Assembly (NCBI GenBank): GCA_030998015.1
Contig: JARWMV010000118.1
Location: 1-44,934 of the forward strand
DNA: 44,934 nucleotides
Reading direction: 5' to 3'
DNA from: Ceratorhiza oryzae-sativae
Taxonomy: Eukaryota > Basidiomycota > Agaricomycetes > Cantharellales > Ceratobasidiaceae
Shown: positions 28,906 to 38,276 of the stretch, in pieces
Layout of the letters: each line of letters starts with the position of its first letter
Numbering within the stretch: the first letter of the stretch is position 1
Notes under the pieces: generated by a model
Database searches by the model: none
Seen by the model: the letters and a program-made list of their open reading frames with translations, nothing else
Told to the model about the DNA's origin: nothing
Translations under genes and position numbers: made by a program

Positions 28906-29173
28906 TATCGGCTTTATGACATCTGTTAGGTAAATTTAATTTTAAGGTCTTAAAATGAAAATTTGGGCATCTACGAAGCAGGACGCCTAATAATTTTTCT
29001 CCTCTGGATGGAGGGAGGGCCTCCCAACTGCGGTCCTTAAGGAAAAATAGGGGGATCTATAGATCCCAACCGTGAGGCTATGCACTCCAAACTAAAGTAT
29101 GTTCTAGATATACTAAAATTAATAAAAGAAGATACTTCCCCCTAAAATTTAAAAATTTGGAGCATGAATTTTC

Positions 29174-29245
29174 ATGAGTATAGTTAAGTTGGTATAACTT
29201 CTAGCTTCCACCTAGATATGATCAGTTCGAGTCTGATTACTCATA
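29174..29245 (+). tRNA. trnG: tRNA-Gly(UCC)
   Basis: Acceptor ATGAGTA/TACTCAT, anticodon arm TCTAG-CTTCCAC-CTAGA, T-arm ATCAG-TTCGAGT-CTGAT. A 3'-half copy lies at about 31272-31306. Confidence 0.92.
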
Positions 29246-29275
29246 ACTCCTTCGCGCCAAAGGGTGCTTTACTCT

Positions 29276-29497
29276 CCGCGCGCGTTAGTTGCTGGTGGGA
29301 CTTGTCCCACCAACCAACGTGAGCAATCGCAACCGTTTGCGATTGCTAGTGCGCGGCATAATATCGATATTTAGCCGCCGGCTGAAAATGACGAACGGTC
29401 GTCATTTTCTACGAGGGAATCTTTATGGGAGGTAGCCTGGACCATGAGACTCATGGTCAAGGCTACCTCATCTGAGGATTCCCTCTAACGCCGGCGG
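29276..29497 (+). repeat. R1 with nested hairpin, 222 bp
   Basis: 31 bp after tRNA-Gly. Confidence 0.9.
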
Positions 29498-29854
29498 AGG
29501 CCTAACCCTGTCGTCAGCTACTGAATGGCGACATTGCAATTGACCCCCAATGCCTTACAGCATGTTGGGGGGCAATTACCCAGGCATCCGCATTGGGAGG
29601 CCATTGCCTTGTTGGGGGTCTAAAGGGTCTAAGTTCTACTGATGCGCCGCATCCGCAGCCCATCTCTGTGTTAACTAGTTAGGTTTAACATTTCGTGAGA
29701 AATGCACCTAATTTGTTTGCGGAGGATTCTCCTATTAATAAAGGAGATCTCCATCACACGCAGAGGACTTGGAAACCCAAATTGGGACTTATACAACCAA
29801 CATTGTTAGATAAGTTCCAACTCATTCACTCTCAAAAGCGTTTAGTCTTAGAGA
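29498..29854 (+). other. Possible intron-core sequence upstream of endonuclease
   Basis: Contains an R3 relative (29541-29621), then CATCCGCAGCCCATCTC and paired GGAGGATTCTCC/GGAGATCTCC words reminiscent of group I elements. No host exon is seen nearby, so this may be a displaced intron fragment. Confidence 0.35.
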
Positions 29855-29987
29855 ATGAAGAGGAAACATGAAGTCATAAGATCGATAAATAAAAACCAAA
29901 CCATGCTAAACACAAAACAAACTTATCTTTTTATTAAAGTAATAACCTTCGCATTATTAATCTATGTTGTTTATACTCAGTCAATTG

Positions 29988-30065
29988 ACCCCCCAAACAT
30001 GTGCAGCTACGCTGCATTGTTTGGGGGGGCAATTGCCCCCCAACATGCTGTAAGGCATTGGGGGT
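29988..30065 (+). repeat. R3 double hairpin, target CAATTG, in frame
   Basis: CAATTG at 29982, 30030 and 30066. Net insert is 84 bp (28 codons) with no stop, so the LAGLIDADG gene reads straight through. Removing it gives YTQSIVSELHFY. Confidence 0.92.
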
Positions 30066-30280
30066 CAATTGTTAGCGAATTACACTTTTATACTGGCCTA
30101 GTATTTTGCTCCAATTCGATAGCGCCCATTAAACCCACACGGCTAAGTAATGAACCTCAATTTAATTTTTCAAAAGAGTTAAAAGAAATAATCATTGGTC
30201 TTATTCTAGGGGATCTTAATGTTCAGAAAGATAAACGAGCTATTAATGGTAATGCTTGTTTGAGATTTCTCCAAAGTACT

Positions 30281-30452
30281 CCGCGCGCGTTAGTTGCTGG
30301 TGGGACTTGTCCCACCAACCAACGTGAGCAATCGCAACCGTTTGCGATTGCTAGTGCGCGGCATAATATCGATATTTAGCCGCCGGCTGAAAATGACGAA
30401 CGGTCGTCATTTTCTACGAGGGAATCTTTAGGATTCCCTCTAACGCCGGCGG
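30281..30452 (+). repeat. R1, 172 bp, flanked TACT/GAGTA
   Basis: Splits CLRFLQST from EYLEYLYTKF in a LAGLIDADG gene, close to the same alignment position as 13554-13725 in its paralogue but in the opposite orientation. Confidence 0.9.
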
Positions 30453-30766
30453 GAGTATTTAGAGTACCTTTATACAAAATTCCAAGATTATTGTTCTGTA
30501 GCTCCTAAAATCTTAACACCCCGACCTGATAAAAGAACGGGTAAAGTTTATCCTACTATAAGATTTCAAACTCATGCACTACCTTGCTGTAATGAATTCT
30601 TTGATTTATTCTATCCGGAGGGGAAAAAAATAATTCCTGCAAACATTGGGGATCTTTTAACTCCTCTGGGATTAGCTTTTTGGTTATGTGAGGACGGAAC
30701 TTTCGAAAAATCAAGTCAAAGAGTGATTCTTTGTACAGAATCATTTGCAATTGACGAAGTAGAGGC

Positions 30767-30938
30767 CCGCGCGCGTTAGTTGCTGGTGGGACTTGTCCCA
30801 CCAACCAACGTGAGCAATCGCAACCGTTTGCGATTGCTAGTGCGCGGCATAATATCGATATTTAGCCGCCGGCTGAAAATGACGAACGGTCGTCATTTTC
30901 TACGAGGGAATCTTTAGGATTCCCTCTAACGCCGGCGG
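30767..30938 (+). repeat. R1, 172 bp, flanked AGGC/GCCT
   Basis: Perfect four-base inverted flanks. Ends the readable part of the LAGLIDADG gene after FAIDEVE. Confidence 0.9.
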
Positions 30939-31271
30939 GCCTTTAATTCCCCTAAATAACCTTTAGATTTGCCTTCGCAAATCACCCCGCGGCAGTCCCC
31001 TGTCGTCTACTGACCCCCAAACATGTGCAGCTACGCTGCATTGTTTGGGGGGCAGTAGTAAAACTGGGGGGCCCGTCCAAGTATTGGCGCCCGGTCAATG
31101 AAATTGACACGGCCGCCAATACCCTTGCCAGGTTAAACTTGTTATTCTATTAATACTCCAATCCCCTTACCTTGCGCCCACAATACTAGTTCTTGGAGTT
31201 CTTGGCATCTATCGGAAGTGCCTTAAATTCTAGAGGATACTAGTAGGTTGTAATCTTTGAGCCAGCCAAAA

Positions 31272-31306
31272 CGTAGATATCATCAGTTCGAGTCTGATTA
31301 CTCATA
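31272..31306 (+). pseudogene. 3' half of tRNA-Gly
   Basis: TAGATAT-ATCAGTTCGAGTCTGAT-TACTCAT matches the anticodon 3' strand, T-arm and acceptor end of tRNA-Gly(UCC), with no 5' half. Confidence 0.75.
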
Positions 31307-31319
31307 TCAAACAATCATA

Positions 31320-31523
31320 CCCCCGCTTAGGGTCAACCAGCATTGTATTTATATATAAATACATGCTGTTGACCCGAGGGGTAATGGATATCGAGGCCGC
31401 GTTCGCGGCGAGGTATTGCGAGGTACCCTGGAACTTTAAGTTCCAGGGTACCTCGGAATCAGACGCCGCGCGCACGCCAGGGCCGCCTTGGCTTAAGCCA
31501 AGGCGTTCGCAGGCGTGCACGGG
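31320..31523 (+). repeat. R2 double hairpin, target TCATA
   Basis: TCATA on both sides but internal GGTAATGG does not match: one of the few exceptions to the covariation. Confidence 0.8.
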
Positions 31524-31893
31524 TCATAAGCAAATAGCCACATCTTTGATGTGGCTTATCTAGGGACCCCTGAATTGAGTGATGACATTTTTGTAAAAAA
31601 TAAACAGTCAATTTGAAAAATTGAAATGTACATAAAATTAAATTACTGGGTCCCTTTAGAAGTATATCTTCAACAGGGATTCCCCTAATTTGTCATGTTT
31701 TAATCTGGGTGGAGACTATTTCCATCTGGAAGACGAAAAGAAAAATACAGGGACCCTTGTATTCCAAAATAAAATAATCTATCATAACCATATAAAGTAT
31801 GTACCCTGCTCTATTAGTGGTATCCGCCCTGTTGAGCGCGTAGGGTCTACTCTAAATACCCCGCCAATGTTCCATTGGCGGATTTGCGAAGGC

Positions 31894-32105
31894 CCGCGCG
31901 CGTTAGTTGCTGGTGGGACTTGTCCCACCAACCAACGTGAGCAATCGCAACCGTTTGCGATTGCTAGTGCGCGGCATAATATCGATATTTAGCCGCCGGC
32001 TGAAAATGACGAACGGTCGTCATTTTCTACGAGGGAATCTTTCGGTCCAGCAAGATTTATAAATTTATAAATCTTGCGTGGAAGGATTCCCTCTAACGCC
32101 GGCGG
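31894..32105 (+). repeat. R1 with nested 40-bp hairpin, 212 bp
   Basis: Inverted relative of the segment at 24874-25085. Confidence 0.9.
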
Positions 32106-32133
32106 TGTATTTGGGGTGAATATTCTTGAAGTC

Positions 32134-32305
32134 CCGCGCGCGTTAGTTGCTGGTGGGACTTGTCCCACCAACCAACGTGAGCAATCGCAACCGTTTGCGA
32201 TTGCTAGTGCGCGGCATAATATCGATATTTAGCCGCCGGCTGAAAATGACGAACGGTCGTCATTTTCTACGAGGGAATCTTTAGGATTCCCTCTAACGCC
32301 GGCGG
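32134..32305 (+). repeat. R1, 172 bp, flanked GAAGTC/GACTTC
   Basis: Six-base perfect inverted flanks. Only 28 bp separate it from the previous R1. Confidence 0.9.
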
Positions 32306-32622
32306 GACTTCGTAATTTACCAGAAGGGAAAACGTAAGTAAAATAATGTGTATTGGGGTTAGAAAAGGATATCGTATCATACCCCTGCCGGCCTTACCCT
32401 ATCTCGTGTCAACTATGTTGACCGAGATAGAAACCAGATTAGATCGCACCATCTTACTATGGATCGGCCGGGGCTCGGCAGAGGCTTCAACTAGCTAGGG
32501 CCGAGTAAAGCAAAGCTTTACCCTACCCTAGCCCTCTTCGGACTCCACAGGATCCCTACTGACCCCCAAACATGTGCAGCTACGCTGCATTGTTTGGTGG
32601 GCAGCTAGTTGGGGTTATAATG

Positions 32623-32785
32623 CCCCCGCTCTATCGGCTAAAATCTTAGGTGTAACCCAAGATTTCAGCCGCTAAAGCGGAGGGTCAACGACCCGTGGGC
32701 ATTGTTAACGAGGCCGCGTTCGCGGCGAGCCGCGCGCACGCCAGGGCCGCCTTGGCAAGCCAAGGCGTTCGCAGGCGTGCACGGG
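32623..32785 (+). repeat. R2 double hairpin, target TAATG
   Basis: TAATG at 32618-32622, TAATA at 32786-32790, internal CATTG; same class as 13073 in a different context. Confidence 0.9.
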
Positions 32786-32824
32786 TAATAAAAAGACCGT
32801 AAAATGGGATGAATTGTCAACCTT

Positions 32825-32996
32825 CCGCGCGCGTTAGTTGCTGGTGGGACTTGTCCCACCAACCAACGTGAGCAATCGCAACCGTTTGCGATTGCTAGTG
32901 CGCGGCATAATATCGATATTTAGCCGCCGGCTGAAAATGACGAACGGTCGTCATTTTCTACGAGGGAATCTTTAGGATTCCCTCTAACGCCGGCGG
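32825..32996 (+). repeat. R1, 172 bp
   Basis: Immediately before the LAGLIDADG fragment EVNLLIKVLNEWNL. Confidence 0.9.
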
Positions 32997-33121
32997 GAAG
33001 TCAATCTTCTAATTAAGGTTTTAAATGAGTGGAATTTAACCCTCGAGAATCGATGTAGATTTGCCTTCGCAAATCATCGATTCTCGGCGAGACGGCCGCG
33101 CTGGGTGCGCCCGAAAGGTGA

Positions 33122-33383
33122 CCCGTGCACGCCTGCGAACGCCTTGGCTTAAGCCAAGGCGGCCCTGGCGTACGCGGGCGTCTGATTCCGAGGTACCCTG
33201 GAACTTAAAGTTCCAGGGTACCTCGCAATACCTCGCCGCGAACGCGGCCTCGATAACCACACCCACGGGTCGTCGACCCTCCGCTTTATTACCCCTGCCA
33301 AGACGTGCGCTAAAGCGCAGTTCTCTAGGCAGGGCGGCTGAAATCTTGGGTTACACCTAAGATTTTAGCCGATAGAGCGGGGG
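33122..33383 (-). repeat. R2 in R5, target TGTGA
   Basis: Same composite as 26803-27064. Confidence 0.85.
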
Positions 33384-33441
33384 TGTGATTTATCCATTCG
33401 GGCGCACCCAGCGCGACGGAATGTTACGCAAATAAACAAAA

Positions 33442-33993
33442 CCCCGCTAATCGATACCCCTGCCAAGACGTGCGCTAAAGCGCAGTTCTCTAGGCAGGGT
33501 GTAGATTTGCCTTCGCAAATCATCGATTAGTGGAGCCCTCCGCGCTTAGGCCGCCCTGCGGGCGATCAAAGAGCGCGGAGGGAATTGGTTATATAATTGT
33601 AATACCGTCTTATTCAATTTCTGTCTTACAAGAATTGTTAGCCAATGTGATGCCTCCAATGATGAAACACAACCCCGCTAATCGATACCCCTGCCAAGAC
33701 GTGCGCTAAAGCGCAGTTCTCTAGGCAGGGTGTAGATTTGCCTTCGCAAATCATCGATTAGTGGAGCCCTCCGCGCTTAGGCCGCCCTGCGGGCGATCAA
33801 AGAGCGCGGAGGGAATTGGGTTATAAGAAACCCCTCCAGTGATGAAACACAACCCCGCTAATCGATACCCCTGCCAAGACGTGCGCTAAAGCGCAGTTCT
33901 CTAGGCAGGGTGTAGATTTGCCTTCGCAAATCATCGATTAGTGGAGCCCTCCGCGCTTAGGCCGCCCTGCGGGCGATCAAAGAGCGCGGAGGG
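33442..33993 (+). repeat. Three direct R4 copies
   Basis: R4 at 33442-33582, 33673-33813 and 33853-33993. Copies 2 and 3 repeat every 180 bp together with a linker derived from the end of a LAGLIDADG gene (GATGAAACAC). Copy 1 lies upstream of that gene's C-terminal segment. Confidence 0.9.
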
Positions 33994-34134
33994 AATTGGG
34001 TTATAAGTAACCCCTCTGATCTTTATAAAAATAAACGAATAACGAGTTTAAATCCCAGTTTAATGTTTAGACAAGGCATTGTACATGATAATTAGACGGA
34101 GGTTTTTGCAAATCTAGTCAAAGAGTTACAATAG

Positions 34135-34212
34135 ACCCCCAATGCGTTGCAGCGTATTGGGGGGCTATTGCCCCCCCAAACAATGCAGCGTAGCTGCATT
34201 TGTTTGGGGGGT
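34135..34212 (+). repeat. R3 double hairpin, target CAATAG
   Basis: CAATAG at 34129-34134, complement CTATTG at 34165-34170, CAATAG at 34213-34218. Net insert 84 bp. Removal gives SSQRVTIATHS. The hairpin order is reversed relative to 11160. Confidence 0.92.
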
Positions 34213-34229
34213 CAATAGCAACACATTCT

Positions 34230-34401
34230 CCGCGCGCGTTAGTTGCTGGTGGGACTTGTCCCACCAACCAACGTGAGCAATCGCAACCGTTTGCGATTGC
34301 TAGTGCGCGGCATAATATCGATATTTAGCCGCCGGCTGAAAATGACGAACGGTCGTCATTTTCTACGAGGGAATCTTTAGGATTCCCTCTAACGCCGGCG
34401 G
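34230..34401 (+). repeat. R1, 172 bp
   Basis: Splits VTIATHS from AEVELLINVL in a LAGLIDADG gene; about three residues expected from paralogues are missing at the joint. Confidence 0.9.
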
Positions 34402-34524
34402 GCTGAAGTTGAGCTTCTAATTAATGTTTTAGAGAACAAATTCGGTTTAAAATGTACTCTTGCCAAACAAGATGCTGGTTTTAGAATTCGAATTTCAGCT
34501 AAATCACTAACTGATCTTCTGCGC

Positions 34525-34544
34525 AGCCGCATAGCGCGCTGCAA
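34525..34544 (+). repeat. R7 single hairpin in endonuclease
   Basis: One GCAGCCGCATAGCGCGCTGC unit after CTTCTGC; TGC is repeated on both sides. Removing 20 bp restores TDLLQQGLSPHMPPMM in frame. Other single units at about 20192, 26093-26133 (two) and 35505. Confidence 0.85.
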
Positions 34545-34802
34545 CAAGGATTATCTCCGCACATGCCCCCTATGATGTTGTATAAAATAGTTTTATAATG
34601 CACTGGGGTTTTTCATAAAAAAAACTATATGCCGACCCCTTCGGAAATTTACGGGGTTGTAGACAACCTTTAATATTTCGAGTTCCCCCTCGAAGGAAAA
34701 TTTTATTAGGTACCATCTCATAGAGGTGGATAATAAAAAATTTGCTCTCTTCCCCTTCAGGGAATAGTACAAATGTCAAAATCTTAAACAAAATTTATCT
34801 GC

Positions 34803-34880
34803 AGAGTTAAGTTTACAGAATGGTTCTGTAGTCAGACTGCAAATTTGATAAAGTTAGGGTTCAATTCCCTCTTGACTCTA
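34803..34880 (+). tRNA. trnC: tRNA-Cys(GCA)
   Basis: Acceptor AGAGTTA/TGACTCT (one G-T pair), anticodon arm TCAGA-CTGCAAA-TTTGA with anticodon GCA, T-arm with TTCAATT loop and one mismatch. Exact T-stem pairing is less clean than in the other tRNAs. Confidence 0.75.
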
Positions 34881-35144
34881 ATCACCGGAATCTAATCACC
34901 CCGCCGCTTTAAGGCGGCGGCCGCGAGCTACGCTCGCGGGATTCAGTGCCCTTAATTTTACATGGGCTATGAGTCCATAGCCCGCGGCAGTACCCTGTCG
35001 AGGTTTTTTGAGGTTTTGGTTTTACCGGCCGGTCAACTATGTTGACACGAGACGGTAAAACACCCTCGAGAATCGATGTAGATTTGCCTTCGCAAATCAT
35101 CGATTCTCGGCGAGTCGGCCGCGCTGGGGACGCCCGAAAGGTGA

Positions 35145-35406
35145 CCCGTGCACGCCTGCGAACGCCTTGGCTTAAGCCAAGGCGGCCCTGGCGTACGCGG
35201 GCGTCTGATTCCGAGGTACCCTGGAACTTAAAGTTCCAGGGTACCTCGCAATACCTCGCCGCGAACGCGGCCTCGATAACCACACCCACGGGTCGTCGAC
35301 CCTCCGCTTTATTACCCCTGCCAAGACGTGCGCTAAAGCGCAGTTCTCTAGGCAGGGCGGCTGAAATCTTGGGTTACACCTAAGATTTTAGCCGATAGAG
35401 CGGGGG
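35145..35406 (-). repeat. R2 in R5, target TGTGA
   Basis: Third copy of the R2-in-R5 composite. Confidence 0.85.
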
Positions 35407-35601
35407 TGTGATTTATCCATTCGGGTGGTCCCAGCGCGACGAGTAGTAAAACAGTACCGGCCGGTCAACTATGTTGACACGAGACGGTAAAACAGTGTTT
35501 TGCGGGCAGCCGCATAGCGCGCTGCAAGCATGACTGGATGCCACGGATCCGCCGATTACGATCGTGCTAGCACGATCCTCCATCGGCGGAGGGTTATGTT
35601 T

Positions 35602-35773
35602 CCGCGCGCGTTAGTTGCTGGTGGGACTTGTCCCACCAACCAACGTGAGCAATCGCAACCGTTTGCGATTGCTAGTGCGCGGCATAATATCGATATTTAG
35701 CCGCCGGCTGAAAATGACGAACGGTCGTCATTTTCTACGAGGGAATCTTTAGGATTCCCTCTAACGCCGGCGG
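35602..35773 (+). repeat. R1, 172 bp
   Basis: Abuts R2 (35776-35978). Confidence 0.9.
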
Positions 35774-35775
35774 GA

Positions 35776-35978
35776 CCCGAGCACGCCTGCGAACGCCCTG
35801 GCTTAAGCCAAGGCGGCCCTGGCGTGCGCGCGGCGTCTGATTCCGAGGTACCCTGGAACTTAAAGTTCCAGGGTACCTCGCAATACCTCGCCGCGAACGC
35901 GGCCTCGATAACCAAACCCCTCGGGTCAACAGCATGTATTTATATATAAATACAATGCTGGATGACCCTAAGCGGGGG
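35776..35978 (-). repeat. R2 double hairpin, TCAAA class
   Basis: Right flank TTTGATTT and internal CCAAACC agree; the left target copy is replaced by the end of R1 (35602-35773). Confidence 0.85.
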
Positions 35979-36229
35979 TTTGATTTGTCTGCAAACCCTT
36001 AAGTTCTGGGGTCCCTCTTACCACAATTATGGGAATCCCTTAAATATATTGTTATACAAATAATCAAATTTGAGGAACCCCATAATTTTTAGATGAACGC
36101 GAAGGGGCTAGCAAAAAAAATGATAAATCACCCAAAAACTATTCAGGATTTATACTGTCGTGGCATGTATTAATACAAGCCACGACAGGGGGTTGCCCAG
36201 AAACATTTTGGGGTACTAAAGTAAATAAA

Positions 36230-36302
36230 CGGATAGAAAACAAATTGGCCTGTTGCTTACTTTGGGAGTAAGATCTTGTTCGTTCGAATCGAACCTGTCC
36301 GA
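36230..36302 (+). tRNA. trnP: tRNA-Pro(UGG)
   Basis: Acceptor CGGATAG/CTGTCCG, anticodon arm CTTAC-TTTGGGA-GTAAG, T-arm GTTCG-TTCGAAT-CGAAC. Confidence 0.9.
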
Positions 36303-36465
36303 TATAAATTGTACCATAAATAAAAATGGTAATGGCTCCTATATTTCTCCAGGAAAAATAGGGGTTAGAATTCCCCAAAAAAGTGTACCAATTGTACAAG
36401 CCTGACAAGCCTCCCCTGCCCTAGGTATACCAAAGTATAACCTCGCGTTACCTGCTCGGATGCCC

Positions 36466-36621
36466 CTCAAACAATGCAGCGTAGCTGCACATGTTTGAGG
36501 GGCAGTAGACCCCCAACAAGGAGACCCCCAACAAGGCAGGAGACCCCCAACAAGGCAATGGCCTCCCAATGCGTTACAACGCATTGGGGGGGCCATTACC
36601 TTATTGGGGGGCTTGTCCGGC
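36466..36621 (+). repeat. R3 hairpin cluster with GGAGACCCCCAACAAGG repeats
   Basis: CGGATG and CAGTAG flank the TGCAGC hairpin, followed by three ACCCCCAACAAGG units and a CCTCCCAATGCG hairpin. Confidence 0.7.
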
Positions 36622-36743
36622 AGGTGGCGCTTTGGATTTTTGCCGGTAGATCGGTAAAGCGGCCGTAGGCGGCAGGGGACTCCTAAGGATGCTTGTCGGA
36701 AGACAAGCATCCTTGGGGTTATTAAAAAATATTATTCCATCTA

Positions 36744-36884
36744 CCCTCCGCGCTCTTTGATCGCCCGCAGGGCGGCCTAAGCGCGGAGGGCTCCAATAAT
36801 CGATGATTTGCGAAGGCAAATCTACACCCTGCCTAGAGAACTGCGCTTTAGCGCACGTCTTGGCAGGGGTATCGATTAGCGGGG
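36744..36884 (-). repeat. R4, 141 bp
   Basis: Inverted copy between tRNA-Pro and the duplicated nad4 leader. Confidence 0.9.
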
Positions 36885-36968
36885 TAATGCTATATAAGAT
36901 AGGTCTCTAAACATTTTGGGCGGCCCTAGCCTTGAGGCTAAGTAATTAGGCTACCCACCCCTTCCCAC

Positions 36969-37252
36969 CAAGATTTGTTTCTTGTTCTTTTTCCTTTAAA
37001 TTATGAGTTTTTTTATATTAAGGGTTTTCCTGCCCTTAGACCCAGTTTTTCTTTAATATGTTTCACCTTCTCGTGTCAACTCTGTTGACCGGAAGGTTGA
37101 CCATATTCCCTTCTGTGTCATCTTAGTTGATCAGAAGAGGAAAACAGCCGCCCAGTATCCTCATAAGATATTTTGTTTAGGCTTAAGCCGAAAATATATA
37201 CAAGTTACAACTATGTTACAATTATTATTAATAGTACCTTTAATTGGAGCAG
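36969..37252 (+). promoter_or_regulatory. Duplicated nad4 leader and first codons
   Basis: AAGATTTGTTTCTTGTTCTT, then AGATATTTTGTTT, GGCTTAAGCCGAAAATATATA and ACTATGTTACAATTATTA match the nad4 leader at about 39226-39350 but are spread out by two R6 hairpins. The GGCTTAAGCC palindrome directly before the start is conserved in both copies, suggesting a processing or initiation signal. Confidence 0.75.
37066..37140 (+). repeat. Two R6 hairpins, arms CCTTC/GAAGG and CTTCT/AGAAG
   Basis: Two neighbouring copies with diverged cores (GTGTCAACTCTGTTGACC and GTGTCATCTTAGTTGATC) keep both core and arm pairing, just upstream of the duplicated nad4 leader. Confidence 0.8.
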
Positions 37253-37429
37253 TTTATATTATTGACGTTTATATTCAGCCAATTGGATTTGGTTTAGTTA
37301 ACTTTAGTGAACTATTCAACCCGCTAACTTGCCTGTTAAGGGTACCTGTTGCTCCGCGTGATGAAAAAGCATCAAGCCGTTTACCAAAACTGAGCAAACC
37401 CCCTTTTCAGTGAGCCCGGAATTTACAGC

Positions 37430-37601
37430 CCGCCGGCGTTAGAGGGAATCCTAAAGATTCCCTCGTAGAAAATGACGACCGTTCGTCATTTTCAGCCGGC
37501 GGCTAAATATCGATATTATGCCGCGCACTAGCAATCGCAAACGGTTGCGATTGCTCACGTTGGTTGGTGGGACAAGTCCCACCAGCAACTAACGCGCGCG
37601 G
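37430..37601 (-). repeat. R1, 172 bp, flanked CAGC/GCTG
   Basis: Four-base perfect inverted flanks, in the LAGLIDADG gene upstream of nad4. Confidence 0.9.
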
Positions 37602-37791
37602 GCTGACGACAGGGTACTGCCGCGGGGCCTTTTATTGGTTGACCTTTATGCTCAAAAACAAAAAGCTTCTAGAAATGCTAGATTGCAGTTTAAACAAAGT
37701 ACTATACACAAAGATTATTTACTCAAGCCCTGCTAAGACGTGCGCTAAAGCGCAGTTGCCAGGCAGGGCCATTTACAAGACCCCAAATAGA

Positions 37792-38003
37792 CCGCCGGCG
37801 TTAGAGGGAATCCTTCCACGCAAGATTTATAAATTTATAAATCTTGCTGGACCGAAAGATTCCCTCGTAGAAAATGACGACCGTTCGTCATTTTCAGCCG
37901 GCGGCTAAATATCGATATTATGCCGCGCACTAGCAATCGCAAACGGTTGCGATTGCTCACGTTGGTTGGTGGGACAAGTCCCACCAGCAACTAACGCGCG
38001 CGG
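37792..38003 (-). repeat. R1 with nested 40-bp hairpin, 212 bp
   Basis: In the same endonuclease, followed by an ATTGGCGG hairpin and a CTCAGCGCTTAGG hairpin. Confidence 0.9.
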
Positions 38004-38276
38004 GCCTTCGCAAATCCGCCAATGGAACATTGGCGGGGTATTTAGAGTTCTCAGCGCTTAGGCCGCCCTTCGGGCGATCAAAGAGCGCTGAGAATTTATT
38101 TAAAGAGTATTGTGGTTCAAACCCCAAGACAAATTTTATTTCTTTAAAAGAAAAAAAACATAGTTCTATGAGATTTTATACCCCGCCTCCTGGATCTCTA
38201 GAGATCCAGGGAGCGGAGTTTACCTTGTTTTAACGAGTTTTATGACCCCAACGATCGGGCGTCGATTTCCCTACTG

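Larger units (their letters stand above)
29855..30766 (+). pseudogene. LAGLIDADG endonuclease, C-terminus lost
   Basis: Hydrophobic N-terminus (KVITFALLIYVVYTQ), then EIIIGLILGDLN (first motif), CLRFLQST, and after R1 (30281-30452) EYLEYLYTKFQDYCSVAPK, NIGDLLTPLGLAFWLCEDG (second motif), VILCTESFAIDEVE, cut by R1 at 30767. The R3 at 29988-30065 is in frame and stop-free. The first possible start is 29855; 29903 is an alternative. The matching C-terminal segment is not found directly after the second R1. Confidence 0.85.
30939..32617. other. Repeat-rich spacer
   Basis: Holds an R3 hairpin (about 31009-31055), an inverted R6 (31084-31129), the tRNA-Gly fragment, R2, two R1 copies and AT-rich unique DNA. 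TAGAAGTATATCTTC at about 31651 also occurs near 6652 (mirrored near 11080), with a diverged relative near 43227, perhaps parts of intron ends. No gene recognised. Confidence 0.4.
32791..33672 (+). pseudogene. LAGLIDADG endonuclease C-terminal pieces
   Basis: EVNLLIKVLNEWNL (32997-33038), a short NVTQINKT (about 33420-33441) and GYIIVIPSYSISVLQ...NVMPPMMKH (about 33590-33670) fit the order of the family's C-terminal third. They are separated by an R5 carrying R2 (33039-33421) and an R4 (33442-33582). The last codons run into the second R4. Confidence 0.7.
34060..34598 (+). pseudogene. LAGLIDADG endonuclease, C-terminal half
   Basis: DGGFCKSSQRVTI (second motif region), ATHS, AEVELLINVLENKFGLKC, FRIRISAKSLTDLL and the tail LSPHMPPMMLYKIVL-TAA. 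Interrupted by R3 (34135-34212), R1 (34230-34401) and a single R7 hairpin (34525-34544). There is an apparent frameshift just before DGGF at about 34095. Confidence 0.8.
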
